From positions 1 through 52,562 of the forward strand of contig CAIYSL010000028.1 of assembly GCA_903928915.1 (NCBI GenBank): a DNA stretch of 52,562 bases. Direction: 5' to 3'. The notes beneath the pieces were generated by a model, which was given only the letters and a program-made list of their open reading frames with translations, was not told the DNA's origin and did not search any database. The stretch's first letter is position 1, and every line of letters begins with the position of its first letter. Shown piece after piece: positions 31,092-38,674 of this stretch. Both the position numbers and the translations under genes were made by a program. Source of the stretch: an uncultured Syntrophobacterales bacterium. Its GTDB lineage: Bacteria > Desulfobacterota > Syntrophia > Syntrophales > UBA5619.

Positions 31092-33491
31092 CTACTTCTT
31101 CTTTCCGAATACCGCTGCAAAGGGGTTGTTGAAGGGGACCTTTTCCTCGCGCGGTTTTCCCTGCCGCGGCCGGTCCTTCACGGACTTCCCGCGCGGCCGG
31201 TCCGCGGGCTTTCCCTCTTTGCGGTTCTCCCCGCCCCGCCGTCCCTGCTCCGGCGCGGCCGTTCCCGTGCCGTCTGCGGGCGTACGGTCGCGGCCTTCCC
31301 CTCCGGCCGGGTTTTTCCGCATCGTGAGCGAGATCCGGTTGCGCTCCCGGTCCACGGCCAGGACCGTCACCTCGACGACCTGCCGGACCTTCAGCACCTC
31401 GCCGGCGTCCTTGACGTACCGGTCGGCGATCTGGCTGAGATGGACGAGGCCGTCCTGGTGGACCCCGATGTCCACGAAGGCGCCGAAGGCGGTGATGTTC
31501 GTCACGATCCCCGGGAGCTTCATCCCGGGCGCGAGGTCATCGACCTTCTCGACCCCCTCGGCGAACCGGAAGGCCTCGAACCGCTCGCGGGGGTCCCGTC
31601 CCGGCTTGGCGAGCTCGGCGAGGATGTCGTTCAGGGTCGGCAGGCCGACCTCGGCGGTCACGTACCGGGAAAGATCGATCCGGCTGCGGAGCCCGGCGTC
31701 GGCCATCAGGTCGATGACGGAGCAGTTCAGGTCTGCCGCCATCCGATCGACGATGGCGTAGCTTTCGGGATGGACGGCGGAGGCGTCGAGGGGGTTTTCC
31801 CCGCCGCGGACCCTGAGGAACCCCGCGGCCTGGACAAAGGCCTTCGCCCCCAGCCGGGGCACCTCCTTGAGCGCTTCGCGCGACGGGAAGGGGCCGTGAT
31901 CGTTGCGCCAGGCCACGATGTTGGCCGCCAGGGCCGGTCCGAGGCCGGAGACGTAGGTCAGAAGCGCGGCGCTGGCCGTATTCAGCTCGACCCCGACGGC
32001 GTTCACGCAGCTCATCACCACGTCCTCCAGGCTCTGCTTGAGCGCCGCCTGATCCACGTCGTGCTGGTACTGCCCCACGCCGATCGCCTTCGGGTCGATC
32101 TTCACCAGCTCGGCCAGGGGGTCCATCAGACGCCGGCCGATCGAGACCGCGCCGCGGACCGTCACGTCGTGATCGGGAAACTCGTCGCGGGCGATCTTCG
32201 AGGCCGAGTAGACCGAGGCGCCGCTCTCGTTGACCATGATCACCTGGATCGCCGCCGGAAGGTCCAGGCCCCTGAGGAATGTCTCCGTCTCCCGGCCGGC
32301 CGTGCCGTTTCCGACGGCGATCGCCTCGATCCTGCACTCCGCCGCCAGGGTGCGGATGCGCTCCGCGGCCTGCTCGCGGGCCTTGTCCGACAGGTGGGGA
32401 AAGATCGTCTCGTTGTGGAAGAGCTTGCCCTGGGCGTCGAGGCAGACGGCCTTGCAGCCTGTCCGGAACCCGGGGTCGATCCCCAGGATGCGCTTCTGGC
32501 CGAGCGGCGGGGCAAGCAGGAGCTGGCGGAGATTGTCGGCGAACACGCGGATCGCCTCGGCGTCGGCCCGTTCTTTGGTGGCAAGGCGGATCTCCGTCTC
32601 CATGGAGTTCGCCAGGAGCCGGCGGTAGGAGTCCTCCACGGCCAGCCGGACCTGCTCGGCAACGGCCCCCTCCGCCGTGACGAACAGCGGGGTGATGAGG
32701 GCGATCGCCTCGACCTCGGACGGGCAGACGCGCAGCGTGAGGAACTCCTCCTTCTCCCCTCGGCGCATGGCGAGGATCCGGTGGGAGGGGGCCTTGGCCG
32801 CCGGCTCCTCCCAGGCGAAGTAGTCCCGGTAGCGGCTCCCCTCGGCCTCCTTGCCGGTGATGACCTTCGCCTGGAACGTCGCCTTTTCCGTGAAGAAGGC
32901 GCGCATCCGGGCCCGGGCCCGTTCGTCTTCGTTGACCAGCTCGGCGATGATGTCCCGGGCCCCGGCAAGGGCCTCCTCGGCGGTGGCGACCCCCTTCTCG
33001 GGGTCGACGAAGGCAGCGGCTGCGCTGAGCGGGTCGAAGGGCTCTGCCTGGGCGAACAGGCGCTGCGCGAGGGGCTCCAGCCCCTTTTCCCGCGCCACGG
33101 TCGCCCGGGTGCGGCGCTTGGGTCGGAAGGGGAGGTAGATGTCCTCCAGGACCGCCAGGGTCTGGGCCGCGTCGATCTTGCCCTGCAATTCCTCCGTGAG
33201 GAGTTCCCGCTCGGCGAGCGACTTGAGGATCGCCTCGCGGCGTTTGTCCAGCTCCGCAAGCTGGGCAAGGCGGTCGCGGATCGCGGTAATCGCGACCTCG
33301 TCGAGGGAGCCGGTGGCCTCCTTCCGGTAACGGGAGATGAAGGGGACCGTTCCCCCCTCCCCGAGGAGCCGTGCCGTGGCCGCGACCTGGGCTGCGCCGA
33401 TCGCCAGTTCAGCGGCGATCTGGGCGATGTGGCGTTCCGAGTTCGCCTCTGCGTGCTTTGCGGGGGTTTCGGTGGTCCGCTGTTCCGTCAT
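31092..33491 (-). CDS. tex: Tex, RNA-binding transcription accessory protein
   Basis: A 799-residue protein with the full Tex layout: N-terminal helical domain, YqgF/RNase H-like domain (ILGIDPGFRTGCKAV near the middle), helix-hairpin-helix pair (SASKIAR…, VGVELNTASAALLTYVSGLG) and a C-terminal S1 RNA-binding domain (LPGIVTNITAFGAFVDIGVHQ). A low-complexity Arg/Gly/Lys tail follows (last ~80 residues, ending FGKKK), longer than usual. GAGGAG stands just before ATG 33491; a TTG 9 bp upstream is less likely. Tex influences transcription and RNA stability and is found in nearly all bacteria. It is a single gene here. Confidence 0.95.
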   Translation of the reverse strand: MTEQRTTETPAKHAEANSERHIAQIAAELAIGAAQVAATARLLGEGGTVPFISRYRKEATGSLDEVAITAIRDRLAQLAELDKRREAILKSLAERELLTEELQGKIDAAQTLAVLEDIYLPFRPKRRTRATVAREKGLEPLAQRLFAQAEPFDPLSAAAAFVDPEKGVATAEEALAGARDIIAELVNEDERARARMRAFFTEKATFQAKVITGKEAEGSRYRDYFAWEEPAAKAPSHRILAMRRGEKEEFLTLRVCPSEVEAIALITPLFVTAEGAVAEQVRLAVEDSYRRLLANSMETEIRLATKERADAEAIRVFADNLRQLLLAPPLGQKRILGIDPGFRTGCKAVCLDAQGKLFHNETIFPHLSDKAREQAAERIRTLAAECRIEAIAVGNGTAGRETETFLRGLDLPAAIQVIMVNESGASVYSASKIARDEFPDHDVTVRGAVSIGRRLMDPLAELVKIDPKAIGVGQYQHDVDQAALKQSLEDVVMSCVNAVGVELNTASAALLTYVSGLGPALAANIVAWRNDHGPFPSREALKEVPRLGAKAFVQAAGFLRVRGGENPLDASAVHPESYAIVDRMAADLNCSVIDLMADAGLRSRIDLSRYVTAEVGLPTLNDILAELAKPGRDPRERFEAFRFAEGVEKVDDLAPGMKLPGIVTNITAFGAFVDIGVHQDGLVHLSQIADRYVKDAGEVLKVRQVVEVTVLAVDRERNRISLTMRKNPAGGEGRDRTPADGTGTAAPEQGRRGGENRKEGKPADRPRGKSVKDRPRQGKPREEKVPFNNPFAAVFGKKK

Positions 33492-33616
33492 GCTCCTCAA
33501 GCTCCCTCCTGCGTAAATGTGGGACCCTCCATACCACAGGCGGGGCCGCTTGAGAAAAGGAAATTACCGGGGGGAGGGCGGAATCGGGGGGAAGAGGCGT
33601 TCTTCCCGGCAGATAG

Positions 33617-33745
33617 CGGATAAGCGCTCCGGGGGTGAAGCGCCGGGCTTCACCCCCGAAAGCGGATAACGCCGGCAGGCGGCGGTGTCGTCTGCCGGCC
33701 TGTGCACTGCCAAAGCGCGGGCGGACCGGGAGCGGCCCGCCCGCG
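33617..33745 (-). repeat. cluster of three hairpins with flanking direct repeat, after glnK1
   Basis: Stems are CGGGGGTGAAGC/GCTTCACCCCCG (33631-33642 with 33648-33659, 12 bp perfect), GCCGGCAG/CTGCCGGC (33671-33678 with 33692-33699), and CGCGGGCGG/CCGCCCGCG (33716-33724 with 33737-33745). The 12-bp hairpin is framed by AGCGGATAA at 33617-33625 and 33661-33669. They lie within 155 bp of the glnK stop and may end or stabilise that transcript. No T-run is present. Confidence 0.45.
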
Positions 33746-33771
33746 GAGTGTTCCCCGCCCGCGGGGGCGGC

Positions 33772-34113
33772 TCAGCCGACGGCCTTGGGGCCTGTCTCGC
33801 CGGTCCGGACCTGGATGCACTCCTCCAGCGGGACGACGAAGATCTTGCCGTCGCCGATCTTTCCCGTCCGGGCCCCCTTGATGATCGCCTCGACAGTCGG
33901 CTTGACGAACTCGTCGTTGACGGCGATCTCGAAGCGGACCTTGTCCAGGAGGTTGACCTCGGTGGAGGCGCCGCGGTAGGACTCGGTATACCCGCCCTGG
34001 GCCCCGCAGCCGATGACGTTGGAGACGGTCATCTTGCCCACATTTGCCTTGACCAGGGCCTGTTTGACGTCGGTCAATTTTTCAGGCTTCACGATTGCGA
34101 TGATCAATTTCAT
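33772..34113 (-). CDS. glnK: PII nitrogen regulatory protein, GlnK type, without Tyr51
   Basis: A 113-residue PII protein, partner of the ammonium transporter encoded just upstream. The fold and nucleotide motifs are intact: Gln39, Lys58, and the B-loop [13 protein letters not shown] (81-93). The T-loop reads [13 protein letters not shown], so Thr stands at position 51 where GlnB/GlnK have the uridylylated Tyr. Regulation by GlnD uridylylation is therefore not expected, leaving ATP/ADP/2-oxoglutarate binding. AAGGAG precedes ATG 34113, and the gene follows amt by 42 bp. Confidence 0.93.
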   Translation of the reverse strand: MKLIIAIVKPEKLTDVKQALVKANVGKMTVSNVIGCGAQGGYTESYRGASTEVNLLDKVRFEIAVNDEFVKPTVEAIIKGARTGKIGDGKIFVVPLEECIQVRTGETGPKAVG

Positions 34114-34155
34114 GTTCTGTTCTCCTTTCGGTGCAATGGACCCTGTACGGCGGGA

Positions 34156-35643
34156 TCACTTTGTCAGGAACCCCTGGAAGTCGGGATAGGCCTTTGCGCC
34201 GTGTTCGCCGATGTCCAGCCCGGTGATCTCCTCTTCCGCCGACACCCTGAGCCCCATCAGGGCCTTTATCAGGGACCAGGCAACGATAGCCACGACGAAG
34301 GTAAAGATGCCGACCGCCGCGACGCCCGCCGCCTGGGCGGCGAGCAGCTTCAGCCCCCCGCCGAAGAAGAGGCCGCTGCCGGTTGCCGTACCGGTGATCT
34401 TGTCCTGGGCGAACAATCCCACGGCCAGGGTTCCGAACACGCCGTTGACCAGGTGGACCGAGAGTGCGCCCACGGGATCGTCGATCCGCAGCCGGTCGAA
34501 CATCAGGACTGCCAGGACCACCAGCACGCCGGCGATCAGGCCGATGAGGGCCGCCGACCCGACGCTGACGAAGGCGCAGGGCGCTGTGATCGCCACGAGC
34601 CCCGCGAGCGCGCCGTTGATGATCATCGAGAGGTCGGGTTTCTTCTGGATCAGCCACGACATCACGGTCGAGCTGAGGATGGCCATGGCTGCCGCGGTGT
34701 TGGTGGTCACGGCGATGTGCGCGATGGCGCTCCCGTCGCCCACGGCCATGGTGGAGCCGGGGTTGAACCCGAACCACCCGAACCACAGCACGAGCCCGCC
34801 CAAGGTCACCAGCGACATGTTGTGTCCGAAAATCGGGTTGACGGACCCGTCGGGCCGGAACTTGCCGGTGCGGGAACCGAGCAGGAGGACTCCGGCCAGC
34901 GCGGCCCAGCCGCCCACCGAGTGGACGACCGTGGAACCGGCGAAGTCGAACATGCCCAGCGAGGCGAGCCATCCGCCGCCCCAGATCCAGTGGCCCGTGA
35001 TCGGGTACATGATCCCCACGAGGACGAACGAAAAGATGATGAAGGAGTGGAACTTGATCCGTTCCGCCACGGCGCCCGAAACGATCGTGGCGGCCGTCCC
35101 GGCGAACACGAGCTGGAAGAAGAACTTCGCCCAGAGCGGTACGCCGGTCCAGTTGAGCGCCGCGTACGCCCCCTTGTACGCCTCACCCATGGCCGGGCTG
35201 TTGTCCGCCCCGCTGGCGAAGAAGAGGCCCTCCAGCCCGAAGAATGGGTTGCCGTTCCCGAACATCAGCCCCCAGCCGATGAACCAGAACGATGCCGAGG
35301 CGATGGCGAAGACGATGAAGTTCTTCGCCAGGATGTTGACCGTATTCTTCGCCCGGCAGAGCCCCGACTCCACCATGGCGAACCCCAGGTTCATGAAGAA
35401 GACGAGGAAGGCGGCGATCAACACCCAGAGGGTATCGATCCCCACCATCAGCGAGCTCTTCAGGTCGTCGAGTGTCTTTTGGGTGACCGGCGCAGGGGGC
35501 GCCGCCGCCGGAGCGACAGCAGGCGCTGCGGCGGCAGCCGCCATGGCAGCCGGCTGAGGTTGCACTGGCGCGTCCGCGGCAGAGGCCGGCGCCGCGGCGA
35601 GCAGACAGAGCATCATGATCATAAAGACGATAGAGCGTTTCAT
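34156..35643 (-). CDS. amt: ammonium transporter Amt with signal peptide and Ala/Pro linker
   Basis: A 495-residue Amt/Rh channel. Residues 1-22 are a cleavable signal peptide (AAAPASA-A). An Ala/Pro-rich linker runs to about 52. Eleven helices follow, with the family signature FAGSTVVHSVGGWAAL (first pore His) and DDPVGALSVHLVNGVFGTLAVGLF (second pore His). The C-tail EEEITGLDIGEHGAKAYPDF carries the PII-contact region. It is longer than E. coli AmtB (428) because of the N-terminal linker. It lies between the outer-membrane protein and glnK genes in a sigma-54 operon, so expression under nitrogen limitation is likely. Confidence 0.95.
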   Translation of the reverse strand: MKRSIVFMIMMLCLLAAAPASAADAPVQPQPAAMAAAAAAPAVAPAAAPPAPVTQKTLDDLKSSLMVGIDTLWVLIAAFLVFFMNLGFAMVESGLCRAKNTVNILAKNFIVFAIASASFWFIGWGLMFGNGNPFFGLEGLFFASGADNSPAMGEAYKGAYAALNWTGVPLWAKFFFQLVFAGTAATIVSGAVAERIKFHSFIIFSFVLVGIMYPITGHWIWGGGWLASLGMFDFAGSTVVHSVGGWAALAGVLLLGSRTGKFRPDGSVNPIFGHNMSLVTLGGLVLWFGWFGFNPGSTMAVGDGSAIAHIAVTTNTAAAMAILSSTVMSWLIQKKPDLSMIINGALAGLVAITAPCAFVSVGSAALIGLIAGVLVVLAVLMFDRLRIDDPVGALSVHLVNGVFGTLAVGLFAQDKITGTATGSGLFFGGGLKLLAAQAAGVAAVGIFTFVVAIVAWSLIKALMGLRVSAEEEITGLDIGEHGAKAYPDFQGFLTK

Positions 35644-35718
35644 TTCAATTACCTCCTCTGCTGCCGCCGCCCCGGCCGGGGCGGCGGCAGGAATGGTTCA
35701 GGTGCAGTATCGCACCGG

Positions 35719-36570
35719 TTAGAAACTGAAGCTTGCCAGAATGCCCCCGGTCAAGAACGAGCTGTCGCGATCGGACGGCAGGGCGGAACCCTTCAGGCCG
35801 AACCCCTTCATCTCATCCTTCGCATCGCCCGTGAGCGGGAAGATGTAGGAGAGCGTCGGCGTGATCGTGATCCGGTCGGTCACCTTGATCGGCAGGCTGG
35901 CCGACACTGTACCGTCGTGGAAGTTGCTGAACTTGTCGGTCGTTGCCGCGGCGCTTCCGTCGAACTTCGGATAGCTCGCCGCGTCAGTGCTCAGCAGGTA
36001 GCTGGCCGTTGCCGCCAGTTTCAGCGAGACCGCCTTGTGGAGTTCGAAGACATGGGAGATCCCCAAGAGGAAATACCAGTTTCGGTAGTGGTCGATCTCC
36101 TTGTACACGGTCAGGGTCGGCGCCAGCAGGGTGTCGAGGCCCACCGTGACGAACAGCTCCTGCGAGTCGTTCCGGTCCGCTGCGTCCCGGTTCAGGGAAC
36201 CGAGGCTGTAGTAGATGTACCCGCCCCCCACGGTGACCGGCCCCAGGGACTTGCTGTAGGAGAGCGTCAGGTCTGTTTCGTTCCAGGCGCTCGCGTAGGG
36301 CGTGTCGGTCGTGGCGTAGGGCTTGGTGTCCAGGTTGCCCCACAGGTTGGCGGAGAAGCCCTTGTAGCCCACGGTCATCGACGGTTGGATGACGACGCTG
36401 TTCCGGCTCAGCTCGTAGCCCCGCCAGACGTACTTGCTCAGGACCGCGGTCGTGAAATCGCCGGTGGGTTTTTCCTCCTCGGCCCCGAGCGCTGCGCCCG
36501 GGATCATCAGCAGGGTGAGTGCGAGCACACCGTACACGAACATTTTTCCGCTAAGTGAATTCTTCTTCAT
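35719..36570 (-). CDS. outer-membrane beta-barrel protein (TorF/TIGR02001-like) heading amt operon
   Basis: A 283-residue exported protein. A signal peptide of about 29 residues ends in ALGAEE. The rest shows alternating amphipathic strands with aromatic girdles (SKYVWRGYELS near the start, typical of TIGR02001) and a terminal Phe (ASFSF), the mark of an outer-membrane barrel. Its place as first gene of an amt-glnK operon suggests a pore for ammonium, amines or another nitrogen source during starvation; this is inference. AGGAAGGATT precedes ATG 36570, about 80 bp downstream of the sigma-54 promoter. Confidence 0.85.
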   Translation of the reverse strand: MKKNSLSGKMFVYGVLALTLLMIPGAALGAEEEKPTGDFTTAVLSKYVWRGYELSRNSVVIQPSMTVGYKGFSANLWGNLDTKPYATTDTPYASAWNETDLTLSYSKSLGPVTVGGGYIYYSLGSLNRDAADRNDSQELFVTVGLDTLLAPTLTVYKEIDHYRNWYFLLGISHVFELHKAVSLKLAATASYLLSTDAASYPKFDGSAAATTDKFSNFHDGTVSASLPIKVTDRITITPTLSYIFPLTGDAKDEMKGFGLKGSALPSDRDSSFLTGGILASFSF

Positions 36571-36660
36571 AATCCTTCCTCCTGGTTTCGTAGTAGAAGT
36601 TCTGTCTGCCGATGAGAGGAGACGCGGCCTCCACCGTCAAACGCGTTCGATCCCTTTAGC

Positions 36661-36675
36661 GCAACAACGGTGCCA
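36661..36675 (-). promoter_or_regulatory. sigma-54 promoter of the barrel-amt-glnK operon
   Basis: On the minus strand, TGGCAC-N5-TTGC (36675-36670 and 36664-36661) matches the -24/-12 consensus at every key base and is preceded by T. The start near 36650 gives an 80-nt leader. Confidence 0.8.
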
Positions 36676-36797
36676 ACCGGGCGAAGCAGTTTCATCTATG
36701 CGGAGTAACGACGAAATAGAGCGATGCTGCGGATCGAGCGACACACCGGAGAGTGAAACAAATATGTGCCGTTGCCTGGTGAGTATGACGAAAACGT

Positions 36798-36835
36798 GGG
36801 ATTGCGCCCCGTCGAATCACGGGCAGGGCAATCCC
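36798..36835. promoter_or_regulatory. 38-bp interrupted inverted repeat upstream of the sigma-54 promoter
   Basis: GGGATTGC (36798-36805) and GCAATCCC (36828-36835) are perfect arms. CCCGT/ACGGG pair within them around CGAATC. The element lies 120-160 bp upstream of the -24 box, the usual distance for an enhancer-binding-protein site, and 90 bp before the divergent permease gene. The function is inferred. Confidence 0.4.
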
Positions 36836-36923
36836 GCCGCCGCCCGCCGAGCGAGCCCACGCCCCTCCTGTCGCTTGCAATCCGGCTCCCTCCGTGGCAT
36901 AAGCTGCCGGCGGAGAAGGTGCC

Positions 36924-37463
36924 ATGATAAGAAGGCTGTTGACCGACAAATCGCTGTGGGGTTTTACGCTGCTCGCATTTCTGCTGGGCGGCGCCTGTTA
37001 TCTCAAAGGCGGAGGCGAGGCAGTCCGGAAGGGGCTCGGGGACGCCTGGGGCATGATCGTGCAGGTCGGACCGAGGCTGCTGGCTGCCTTCGTGATGGCC
37101 GGGTTCCTCCAGGTGCTCCTGCCCCGGGACCTGATCATGAAATGGGTGGGCGACAAATCGGGGCTGCGGGGGATCCTCATCGCCTCAGCGGTGGGGGTGA
37201 TTACCCCGGGCGGTCCCCTGCTCGCCTTCCCCCTGCTGGCGATGCTGTTCAAGCTGGGGGCGGGCTACGGTCCGCTCGTGGCCTATCTGACCTCCTGGGA
37301 GATCCTGAGCCTGTACCGCGCCGCAGTCTGGGATATCCCCTTCATGGGGGTCCGGTTCACGGCCCTGCGGTATGCGGTGTCGTTCTTTCTTCCCCTCTTG
37401 GCCGGCGTGACTGCCCAGAAGATTGCCGATGGCTGGCTGGTCGGCAGGGACGGGAGGGGGTAG
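36924..37463 (+). CDS. half-size permease, member 1 of a pair
   Basis: A 179-residue membrane protein with four to five helices, resembling one half of the DUF318/ArsP-type permeases. Its core MAGFLQVLLPRDLIMKWVGD, then ITPGGPLLAFPLLAML, is repeated closely in the next gene. The TPGGP loop is probably re-entrant and substrate-contacting. It is about half the length of PF03773 permeases, so two halves likely assemble. It ends one base before the second gene's start (TAGCATG). The substrate is unknown; related proteins export organoarsenicals or act in metal/metalloid handling. Confidence 0.8.
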   Translation: MIRRLLTDKSLWGFTLLAFLLGGACYLKGGGEAVRKGLGDAWGMIVQVGPRLLAAFVMAGFLQVLLPRDLIMKWVGDKSGLRGILIASAVGVITPGGPLLAFPLLAMLFKLGAGYGPLVAYLTSWEILSLYRAAVWDIPFMGVRFTALRYAVSFFLPLLAGVTAQKIADGWLVGRDGRG

Positions 37464-37464
37464 C

Positions 37465-37974
37465 ATGGACGGGATCTCGATCGGGCTCTGGCTCGCTGCC
37501 GCGATCATCGGCTGGATCGCCTTCGCGCGTCCGGAAAAGCTCCATCGGCAGGGGCTGAAACTTGCCTGGGAAAACATCGCCCTGATGGGTCCGCGGATTA
37601 CGATGGCCATCGTCATGGCCGGGTTCTTTGCCGTGATCCTGCCCACCGAGCTGGTGGCGAAATGGCTGGGCAGCGACTCCGGAATGACGGGAATCGTGGT
37701 CGGTTCCGTGACCGGCGGGCTCACCCCCGGGGGGCCGATGCTCGCCTTTCCGATCGTGGTCATCCTTTCCAACGCCGGGGCCGGGGCCGGGCCGCTGATC
37801 GCCTACGTGACTGCCTGGTCGGTGTTTGCGATCCACCGCCTGTTCGCCTTCGAGCTTCCCCTGATGGGGGGGCGCTTTGCCCTGCTGCGCCTGGTCTCCT
37901 CGCTCGTCCTCCCCTTCCTGGCCGGCATCCTGGCCATGCTGCTGGACGGGGCGTTCAGAGGGATGCTGCCCTAG
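37465..37974 (+). CDS. half-size permease, member 2 of a pair
   Basis: A 169-residue membrane protein homologous to the preceding one: MAGFFAVILPTELVAKWLGS, LTPGGPMLAFPIVVIL, AYVTAWSVFAIHRL. The two probably arose by duplication and form a heterodimer equal to one full permease. GGGAGGGGG lies just before ATG 37465; an earlier in-frame ATG at 37423 lies inside the first gene. It ends 29 bp before the stop of the convergent Fis-type gene. Confidence 0.82.
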   Translation: MDGISIGLWLAAAIIGWIAFARPEKLHRQGLKLAWENIALMGPRITMAIVMAGFFAVILPTELVAKWLGSDSGMTGIVVGSVTGGLTPGGPMLAFPIVVILSNAGAGAGPLIAYVTAWSVFAIHRLFAFELPLMGGRFALLRLVSSLVLPFLAGILAMLLDGAFRGMLP

Positions 37975-38002
37975 CGGGCTTCATGGCCGTCAGTGCCCCT
38001 CA

Positions 38003-38224
38003 TCAGTCTTTCTCTCCGTCGTCCCGCTTGCCGAACCGTTCCAGGTCGATCCCGTATTTCCGCACGCGGTAGGCGAGGATCCGTTTCGTCGTCCCGAGCC
38101 TCTTGGCCGCCTTGCTCTGGTTGCCGCCGGTCTGCTCCAGGGCGGATAGGATGATGTGCCGTTCGAAATCGGCGAGCGTCGTCTTGAGGAGATCGTCGTC
38201 GGCCGATGATCTGTCGTGGTTCAT
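38003..38224 (-). CDS. orphan Fis-type helix-turn-helix protein, NifA-like DNA-binding domain
   Basis: A 73-residue protein that is only the C-terminal DNA-binding domain of sigma-54 activators. It has an acidic head, the helix LADFERHIILSALEQTGG, then the HTH QSKAAKRLGTTKRILAYRV and RKYGIDLERF. The KRILAYRVRKYGI end is closest to NifA/AnfA-type domains. No receiver or AAA+ domain is encoded nearby, and no frame upstream continues it, so it is not a simple 3' fragment. GAGGT precedes ATG 38224. As third gene of the second amt-glnK operon it may compete with, or assist, a full-length activator. Remnant or regulator cannot be told from sequence alone. Confidence 0.8.
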   Translation of the reverse strand: MNHDRSSADDDLLKTTLADFERHIILSALEQTGGNQSKAAKRLGTTKRILAYRVRKYGIDLERFGKRDDGEKD

Positions 38225-38280
38225 GGCATGACCTCTGTAATGCGGAGAGAGCGGGACGGCACCGTCAGCCGACGACGGTC

Positions 38281-38308
38281 CCGCCCCGCCGGGAAAATGC
38301 CGGGGCGG
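38281..38308 (-). terminator. hairpin between glnK2 and the orphan Fis gene
   Basis: CCGCCCCG (38281-38288) and CGGGGCGG (38301-38308) form an 8-bp stem just after the glnK2 stop. There is no T-run after it. It may partly end transcription so that the Fis gene is made at lower level. Confidence 0.4.
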
Positions 38309-38314
38309 CAGCCG

Positions 38315-38662
38315 TCAGCCGATGGCGCTCCCGCCCCGCTCACCGGAGCTGATCCGGACGCAGTCGGCCAGGTCCAGGACAAAGATCTTGCCGTCGCCCA
38401 CCTTGCCGTCGCCGGTCCGCGCCCCCTTGTTGATGGCGGCAATCGTCGGTTCGACGAAATCCTCGTTCACGGCGATGTCGAGGCGGACCTTCCTGAGGAG
38501 CCCGCCGACCTCTTTCGCGCCGCGGTAGATCTCGGTATACCCCTTCTGCCTCCCCTGCCCGAGGACGTTGGTGACGGTCATCAGGTTGACGTCCACCGCT
38601 TCGAGTGCCTGTTTGACTTCCTCCAGCTTATGCGGCTGGATGATCGCAACGATGTATTTCAT
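38315..38662 (-). CDS. glnK: second PII protein, Glu at position 51 and enlarged B-loop
   Basis: A 115-residue PII protein. GRQKG with Gln39 and Lys58 are conserved. The T-loop is [13 protein letters not shown], with Glu at position 51 rather than Tyr, so no uridylylation site. The B-loop reads [15 protein letters not shown], two residues longer than the usual [13 protein letters not shown]; this is where ATP phosphates bind. Cys101 lies near the C-loop. GGAGGGAGCG precedes ATG 38662, 12 bp after amt. The partner should be the Amt encoded just upstream. Confidence 0.93.
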   Translation of the reverse strand: MKYIVAIIQPHKLEEVKQALEAVDVNLMTVTNVLGQGRQKGYTEIYRGAKEVGGLLRKVRLDIAVNEDFVEPTIAAINKGARTGDGKVGDGKIFVLDLADCVRISSGERGGSAIG

Positions 38663-38674
38663 GATCGCTCCCTC

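Noticed and set aside
31044-33623. 859-codon open frame on the plus strand
   Set aside because: Antisense to tex, with no recognisable protein features.
33685-36558. 957-codon open frame on the plus strand
   Set aside because: Antisense to glnK, amt and the barrel gene, all of which have clear motifs and ribosome sites.
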